DNA from: Gammaproteobacteria bacterium CG22_combo_CG10-13_8_21_14_all_40_8
GTDB taxonomy: Bacteria; Pseudomonadota; Gammaproteobacteria; Enterobacterales; GCA-002770795
Reading direction: 5' to 3'
Assembly: GCA_002770795.1 (NCBI GenBank)
Contig: PCTP01000138.1
Coordinates: forward strand, 758-5,833
Length of the DNA: 5,076 nt
The notes under the pieces are model-generated. The model saw only the letters and a list, made by a program, of their open reading frames with translations. It was not told where the DNA came from and searched no databases. This document shows, piece after piece, positions 1-5,076 of the stretch (the first letter of the stretch is position 1; each line of letters begins with the position of its first letter). The position numbers were made by a program, and so were the translations under genes.

Positions 1-3000
1 CTTTTACCGCTGAGGAAACTTCGATACTAGCCAGACCTTGTACTGCAATCAGCCTAACCTTCTCACCTATAATATTTCCTTGGTCATCGTAGGCTGTTTG
101 TACAGTCGCATTTGATGCAAATCCAAAATGGAAGGCACTGTCTTCTATGAGAACGTCCAAAGCTTGTTCATTATCGGTATAAACCAAATTACCTGCGTCA
201 TCTACAACGCGCAGAGATAGTGTAAAGACCTCGTTAGGCGTTAATTGAGAAATATGAGAGATTTCGACAGCTACAGGATCACCAGGCAATACCTCTACTG
301 AATATTGTGTCAGTAATTCAGTTGCTGAACTTGTTACCCTGGCAGTCATCACATAACTTCCAGCACTAATACCCGATGCATTCCAATTAAGTGAAGACTC
401 TCCATCTACGTTGGTTTGAGTGTTATCCAAATAAATAGTCGAGCTTGTTGGTTGATCAACTGAATGTAAAACCCATTGGATCTCTTGATTAGGTACTGGT
501 CGATTGGCAATATCGACAACAGAAACTAAATACTGCCCTCCCAATCCAGAATGAACTGCGGCGGGATTAAGCTGTGGAAGATCTTTATCAATAAAGCGAA
601 TGTCGTTAGGGCGTTGTGTTAAATGCACTGAGAAAACGGCACTTTCACTTTGCTGACCTAGATGGTCTGTTAATCGAATTTGATATTTTGCAATATCATT
701 GGGTACTTCTTGTTGTGGTAGCTCTATCCCCATGAAGTGTGGATTGCGACATTTCACATATCCTGATTTACAAATCAATGTGACGGTTTTATTAGCAGAT
801 GTGACATCAATCAAGTCCATATTCAAATTATCAATGCCACCATCATCAGCCAAATCAACATTACTTAATGTAAGCGGTAAATTCTCTGCATAGATACCAA
901 ACTCAGAGACTTGTATATCCAACTTATTGGCATCAGGTTGGTGATCTTTTAAAACTTGAATATTAAAATCTTGAGATGTTTTTTGTCCTGCATCGTCAAC
1001 AACATTGACCCTCAAAATTTGAGATATGTCTGATGTAATACGAGCACGTTGATCGATAAAGTTAAAATCAGTATGTTGATTTTTCCCATTAACTGATTTC
1101 ACTTCATTGACACCAGGCCATTCAATACCAATAGACTGTAATCTGATATCATCTAATGCATCGATACTGATTTGAATACGATTGCTTTCTAGTATGGATG
1201 CTGGAACATTAACATTAGAAATCGTTGGATAACTATCCGCAACAACAGCAACAGAAAGTGTTTTTTGTTGTACATTATTAGCATTATCTGTAACAACAAG
1301 TTGATAAACATAATTAGTGCCTAATTCTGGTTGGGCTTCTTCATAATCAAAAACTCCGGATTCGAATCTAGCAGCTACCAAGGTTCCATTGCGAGTTAGT
1401 AATGCGGAAGCAATACCACTTTGTCCATCATCTATTGTTACCTGAACTTTAAAAGGTCTATTGTTGGGAAGTTGATTATCGGCGATTTGATCACCAATAA
1501 TTTCTATATCCGCACTAGGTTTTATAAGATCTGTGAGTCGAGTCATTAGTTGTGGTGTTGACTCTACCATATTGCCAAAAATATCCACCGCTCTAGCTTT
1601 CAAATATTTGCCAGAGTCTGCCAGTCCAAAGTTTCGTTCAATGGTATAAATTGGGCCAAGATGTTTTCTTAATATTTCATAGGGTCCATTAATACTATTA
1701 CCCAGATAAAACTCAACTTGTTGGATAGGTTGAGAACTGTCATGAATAATTGCCTCAACTTGTAGTGGTTTGGGTAGATAAGAAACATTATCCATAATGA
1801 GTTCAACATTAAATGTATTTATTGGTAAGTCTTCACCTTGTAAAAATACCTTTCTAGTATTGGATTGTTTTTTGTGTCCCCATAAATCACTCACCACGGT
1901 ATGTATGGTAAAGGGCTGGCCATTTTTTAATTCAGCAGGAACCAGTATTTCTGTATTAAAAGGTGAAGCCGATATCGTGGAAACGAGTTTGTCATTAATG
2001 TAATAATCAACAGCCGCAACATTATCACTAGATTCTAAAGCTAGAGAGATATATTGGCCTTGTTCAAACACATGACCAACCTCAGGTGTTATCAGGGCTG
2101 GTGATGTAGATATTTCTGACAAAGGAATTTCAATGATTTGTGTACCATCCACCCCTAAACCTAAAACTAAATGATCCATATCCACAGCAATATCTTGCAC
2201 CAAACTTGTCGCTGTATAAACAAGCTGTGGTTGTTGCCAATGCTCTAAATCCATTGCAAAAATCTGTGCGTCAACTGCAAACCAAACACGGCCTTCAGCC
2301 AAAGTTATGGCATTAATATTTTTGGTTGCTGTATAGACTTGTTCTTGAGCGGTATTTAAATCATATAAGCGCAATGTTTCAGCCGCACTATAAACAATAA
2401 AGTCACTATTGGCTTGCAGGTGATGAATGGTGATGGAACTGCTAAATAGTGCCTCTATATTGACATTAAAACTATCTATCGGTAATGGACCTGTATCAAT
2501 CTTATAAATGGAACCACTGATTGTACTTACAATATATTGTGTACCTGAAGCCGCAATAGCTAGAATATCATCTCCTGTCGCTACTTGTAATTCGCTATGT
2601 TCTAAAGTCTTGAGATCGACGAAATGCAGTTTATCCCCAGAAGATGCCACCAATGTATTTCCACTGACAATAAACTGTGACAAAAGAATTTTTTCTAAAA
2701 GCACTTGGGCATTGTTGATAGATTCCTCTCCATTTTTGAAACGGACAATTTGTTTGAAATCATCTTTTAGTACATAGTAATAATTTTTATGTACAGCGAC
2801 ATGATCAACCAACGCACTATAAGCTGGCGATGGGAACACCACACTTTCAATGTCACCATGAGGTTTCTCAATCTGAGCAATAGCACCATAGTGTTGCGCG
2901 GATGAAATGTTCTGTCCACGCTCTGCCGCAACATCTTGGACAATCCCCCTTCTTCTGTCAGTAAGATAAATAGACTGTGCATTTGCATCAGATAAGGTTA

Positions 3001-5076
3001 AAGATAAATCTTGCGCTTGTGGTAACCACAATACTCCCTGACTTAATATGGCAGAAGAAATTGATGAACCTACATTGCCCTTAAAGCGAGCAATTAACTG
3101 AGGTAACTGTGGATTACGAATATCAATGAGTGAAATCTGTTGTTGTACACTGTCTAGAGCGAATAACATTCCTGGTAGCAACAATATTTTTTGCCCGGAA
3201 ACGTCTAAGTCATATTCTGTTTGCGTTCCGTATGCTGTCTTAACCAGCAATTGCTTTAATTCAGTTAACGCATAGGTATATCCATTCTCATAAGCCATCG
3301 CTGACAAATAATTGTGATTGATAAAGAGTTTTGTATTGCTTAATTGAGGATCTAAGTGTTCCAGACCATTGGCTCTTAGCACTATAAAGTCTCTATCATC
3401 ATTGCTGATATCTAACACATCATGATTAGCTTCTTGGTATGATTGTGTCAGTCCATTTCCAGAGATATCGTAACCAATGAGATCGCCTTGTAAAGTTAGC
3501 ACCAGCAATTTATCTTTGATAATTGAGAACTGTCTAATTTGAGCTGTAGTGGCTTCGAAACCGAGTTGACGGAACTCATCAGTAGGATCAACAAATACCA
3601 TCCCCATATTTTCGATAGCTAAAATTAAACGATCATGACGATAAGTCATTGCAGTAATTTTGCCATCAAAACGATGCAATAGCTTGCCTGTTTCATCAAC
3701 CAAAGCTTCGTTCTTTGCAAAATAACTGTGGTCTACTCCTACAAGCGCACTGTCAAAATTATGCTGTTGAGCATTTTGAAGAATCTTAAATGGATTAACG
3801 ACCCTTACCTTTCTATCCAGTTCACGATAATTTCCATAACCATCATCTATCTTTGCATGTATTAACAATGAACTGACTGTAGGAACTGTAAACTCAAGCT
3901 TTGATTCTCCTGTAACTATGACTGTGCCATTTTCATCGGTTATTTTGAGTGAGGTTGTCGCACCTTCAGGAATGACTGAATTAATGAATACTTTAGCTGT
4001 ACTGTCTATGTAGGCTTTTTCGCCTATGCCAGAAATATCTAGAGAAAGCTGATCTCTTTTAGGTATGACGCGAATTCCAACTTGCTCTTCACTGAAGTGA
4101 TAATTGTCACCAAAATAACCGCGTACTCTTAGATAATAATTGTCTTGTTGTGCTAAAGCTGTTAAGCGTAATGATAAATGACCCTTTCTATTTTGAATAA
4201 TCTGTCGATTGAGCACATTTCGATTAAAATCTTGTAAAACTATCTCTGCATAATGGAAATCATTACCTTCCTCTATAAGATAATCAACATTCAGAGTATC
4301 GCCTTCAACGAATAAATCATTATTCTTAGGGGAGAATATTGAAACAACGCCTTCAGTATAATCATTAGCAATAAGATTTAAATTCACAGAAGCTTGCTGT
4401 GTTCCATTTACATTGAAATTTAATGAGGATTGATTGTGTGACACTGAATCATCAACGGACAACCAAGCAATTGCTTTATCGTTAGAGTCACTGGCGAAAG
4501 GAAACTCTGTATTATTAGCTTGTAGCAACTGTTGATGTATGGCGGCTGTATCAGCATATTCAATAGAGGTAGGAATAAATGAACCCCGCGTCATGGTTTG
4601 ATTGTTTGCAGGCCACATTTTAGAAATAGCTGTTACATCATTGAGTGCTAAGGTGAAACTTTGCTGCAACATCCTTCCACTATGCTCTTTTCTAACCAAA
4701 TTAAGTGTTGGAGTATTTATCTGACTTCGTCTGATAAATATTTGTTGCTTTCCATCTTTTATTATAATTTGTTGTGGAATTCTCTTTCCGTCCTCATTGG
4801 TCAAGTAGGCTGCAACCTCTCCCAATGTTTTCTGCGTGTTTAGTTGGCTAAATATAAAGCCTTGGGGCTTCGCTTCCATCGTTGCATTTAAATTATCAGT
4901 AGAGGCAGTGCTTATAAACGGCTGACTATCAATATGTATACCATCAGATACAATAAAGTGACTGGCTGAGATCTGAATTGTTTTGTTAGCAATATCCAAA
5001 AAGCCTACAACTTTTTGATTTTCATAAGCAACCCAATGTATACCACTAATACCCGAGCTGATTTGTAACCAATGAA
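1..5076 (-). CDS. Giant Ig-like / beta-propeller multidomain surface protein (internal fragment, both ends missing)
   Basis: A single minus-strand frame is open from 5074 to 2 (1,691 codons, roughly 185 kDa). It has no in-frame stop, no identifiable start and no end, so it is a partial gene. The frame was checked at about 25 points and never shifts. In order it holds a beta-rich unknown region (1-242), two Ig-like domains (243-428), a propeller-like block (430-985), five Ig-like domains (990-1490), and one complete plus one partial Big_1-like domain (1492-1691). Ig-like domains repeatedly end in a D-x-x-G-N/Q type turn (residues 411-415, 1063-1067, 1164-1168, 1361-1364, 1470-1474, 1626-1629). 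Composition is rich in Asn, Gln, Thr, Ser and Val with only two Cys, as in exported bacterial proteins. No transmembrane segment, signal peptide or catalytic motif is visible. Families with this make-up act as adhesins, surface scaffolds or stalks of secreted toxins. Which applies here is inference, because the diagnostic ends are outside the window. The coding call is firm; the function is not. Confidence 0.93.
2..283 (-). other. Second Big_1-like domain, cut by the window edge (residues 1598-1691)
   Basis: After the VLPGDP junction the sequence restarts with PVAVEISHISQLTPNE, then FTLSLRVVDDAGNLVYTD (residues 1618-1635), the conserved strand-turn-strand of invasin-type modules, and continues to an AVQGLASIEVSSAV strand at the edge. 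The module appears nearly complete, and the frame is still open at the last base. This indicates that the protein continues beyond the window, though how far cannot be judged. Confidence 0.55.
284..601 (-). other. Big_1-like (invasin/intimin-type) Ig-like domain (residues 1492-1597)
   Basis: The module has the layout of bacterial Ig-like domain group 1: a strand GGQYLVSVVD (1512-1521), then RPVPNQEIQW (1525-1534) matching the usual 'g-x-PV-x-n-x-x-V-x-W' strand, then a TNVDGESSLNW stretch corresponding to the 'T-x-x-x-G-x-a' strand, then AGSYVMTARV (1571-1580) corresponding to 'aG-x-y-x-v-t-a'. It ends at VLPGDP, the usual junction to a following module. Big_1 domains form the rod of invasins, intimins and many other exported proteins. 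They do not by themselves prove adhesion or an inverse autotransporter anchor. Confidence 0.65.
605..2107 (-). other. Five tandem bacterial Ig-like domains (residues 990-1490)
   Basis: Five modules of about 90-110 residues follow the propeller block, at about 990-1081, 1082-1187, 1188-1281, 1282-1383 and 1384-1490. Each carries a mid-domain pattern of acidic/polar turn, small hydrophobic, then beta-strand: SSDNVAAVDYYIND, HDSSQPIQQVEFYLG, IDDGQSGIASALLTRNG, LDDIRLQSIGIEW and LADDGGIDNLNMDL. Each ends with a related turn: SDLWGHK, VDIFGNM, TDNANNV, VDDAGQK and TDHLGQQ. This paired pattern is characteristic of bacterial Ig-like repeats in large surface proteins. The fifth domain alone contains the protein's two cysteines (1435 and 1442). 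Repeats are strongly diverged at both DNA and protein level. Likely role: an extended, rigid extracellular stalk. Confidence 0.72.
2120..3787 (-). other. Beta-propeller-like block, about 12-14 blades, possibly two propellers (residues 430-985)
   Basis: The segment repeats a four-strand blade pattern roughly every 40 residues: a hydrophobic strand ending in a short turn, a second strand such as LILAIE, LLVLTL, YYYVLK, TLVASS or RVWFAV, then a third such as GMVFVD, LIGYDI, KLHFVD, SIYKID, LRLYDL or IFAMDL. I count about seven blades before residue 715 and six after 751. ISLIDIRNPQLPQLIARF (647-664) matches the style of the LVIVD repeat known from bacterial surface propellers. A linker of about 35 residues (716-750) separates the halves, so two adjacent propellers are the simplest reading. 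No catalytic residues are recognised. Propellers of this type usually bind proteins or glycans; the ligand here is unknown. Blade number is estimated by eye. Confidence 0.6.
3791..4348 (-). other. Two tandem Ig-like beta-sandwich domains (residues 243-428)
   Basis: The first domain (about 243-341) opens with a P-x5-F-x2-G motif (P249, F255, G258), seen again with identical spacing in the first Ig-like domain after the propeller block (P997, F1003, G1006). It continues with strands resembling bacterial surface Ig-like folds and ends near IRVIPKRDQ. The second (about 342-428) begins LSLDISGIG, has a central DENGT turn, and closes with the turn IDDGYGN at residues 409-415, the typical end of bacterial Ig-like modules. 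Such domains act as extracellular spacers or adhesive modules. The two share little sequence with each other, so they are old repeats. Exact borders are uncertain by about ten residues. Confidence 0.6.
4349..5074 (-). other. N-terminal region of the fragment, beta-rich, unrecognised (residues 1-242)
   Basis: This stretch of the giant protein precedes the first clear Ig-like domain. It shows alternating hydrophobic/polar strands typical of beta-sandwich modules (for example around residues 12-40 and 210-235) but no family motif that I can name. A short, more helical-looking segment containing an IHQQLLQANN stretch lies in the second half. It probably contains the end of one domain, cut by the window edge, plus one or two further divergent beta-domains. 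The last strand leads through IANDYTEG directly into the next module. No function is proposed. Confidence 0.5.

Noticed and set aside
364..376. A 13-base identical stretch (CACTAATACCCGA) at 364-376 and 5044-5056, in the same reading phase, encoding SGIS in both places.
   Set aside because: It is too short to show a duplicated module. The flanking protein sequences (residues 1566-1580 and 6-20) are only vaguely alike, so chance or shared turn preference is enough to explain it.
699..893. Plus-strand 64-codon open frame.
   Set aside because: It is antisense to the fifth Ig-like domain of the giant gene, has no recognisable protein features, and is explained as a chance shadow.
1261..1266. Homopolymer runs of six T (A on the coding strand), here and at 979-984 and 1868-1873, as possible programmed frameshift or phase-variation sites.
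   Set aside because: Runs of six are common in AT-rich coding DNA. The frame is intact through each, and no alternative long frame begins at any of them.
1797..2003. Plus-strand 68-codon open frame.
   Set aside because: It is antisense to the Ig-like domains around residues 1024-1093. It is rich in Cys/Phe/Ser in a way typical of complement-strand translation and has no convincing start region.
2508..2777. Plus-strand 89-codon open frame.
   Set aside because: It is the longest plus-strand frame but is antisense to the second half of the propeller block, with no coherent domain pattern.
2767..2988. A minus-strand 73-codon open frame starting at 2988, and the possibility that the giant gene is frameshifted here.
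   Set aside because: It lies in another phase of the same strand. The run of five C at 2945-2949 makes it easy to miscount and slip into this frame. With five bases counted, the giant frame reads through as D-R-R-R-G-I-V-Q-D and stays open with similar protein character on both sides.
4661..4843. Plus-strand 60-codon open frame.
   Set aside because: It is antisense to the N-terminal part of the fragment. Its hydrophobic look comes from the AT-rich complement and is not evidence of a membrane peptide.

Overview
The whole window is the interior of one very large protein-coding gene on the minus strand. Reading the minus strand from position 5074 down to position 2 gives 1,691 consecutive sense codons with no stop. 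The frame is open at both edges, so neither the start codon nor the stop codon is present. No other gene, RNA gene, mobile element, CRISPR array, promoter or terminator could be supported. The short open frames on either strand at other phases are shadows of this gene. Residue numbers below count from H1 (codon 5074-5072) and are not true protein numbering.

The encoded fragment reads as a secreted or surface-exposed multidomain protein built almost entirely of beta-structure. From its N-terminal side (high coordinates) to its C-terminal side (low coordinates) it shows: an unrecognised beta-rich region (about 1-242); two Ig-like beta-sandwich domains (about 243-428); a long stretch of about 555 residues with some 12-14 beta-propeller-type blades, including one LVIVD-like motif (about 430-985); five more Ig-like domains of the bacterial surface-protein type (about 990-1490); an Ig-like domain resembling the Big_1 (invasin/intimin) family (about 1492-1597); and the start of another such domain that runs off the edge (about 1598-1691). 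I recognise no enzyme active site, transmembrane segment or signal peptide in the fragment. There are only two cysteines in 1,691 residues, and they lie seven positions apart.

The DNA is AT-rich (spot counts of single lines give about 33-47% GC, probably near 40% overall), with free use of AGA, ATA and TTA codons. Together with the Big_1-like modules, this fits an AT-rich gram-negative bacterium, most likely a gammaproteobacterium, but the assignment is an inference and is weak at genus level. The likely role is a giant adhesin, a surface scaffold, or the stalk of a larger secreted or polymorphic-toxin-type protein. The ends that would decide this (secretion signal, anchor, or C-terminal toxin/RHS region) lie outside the window.
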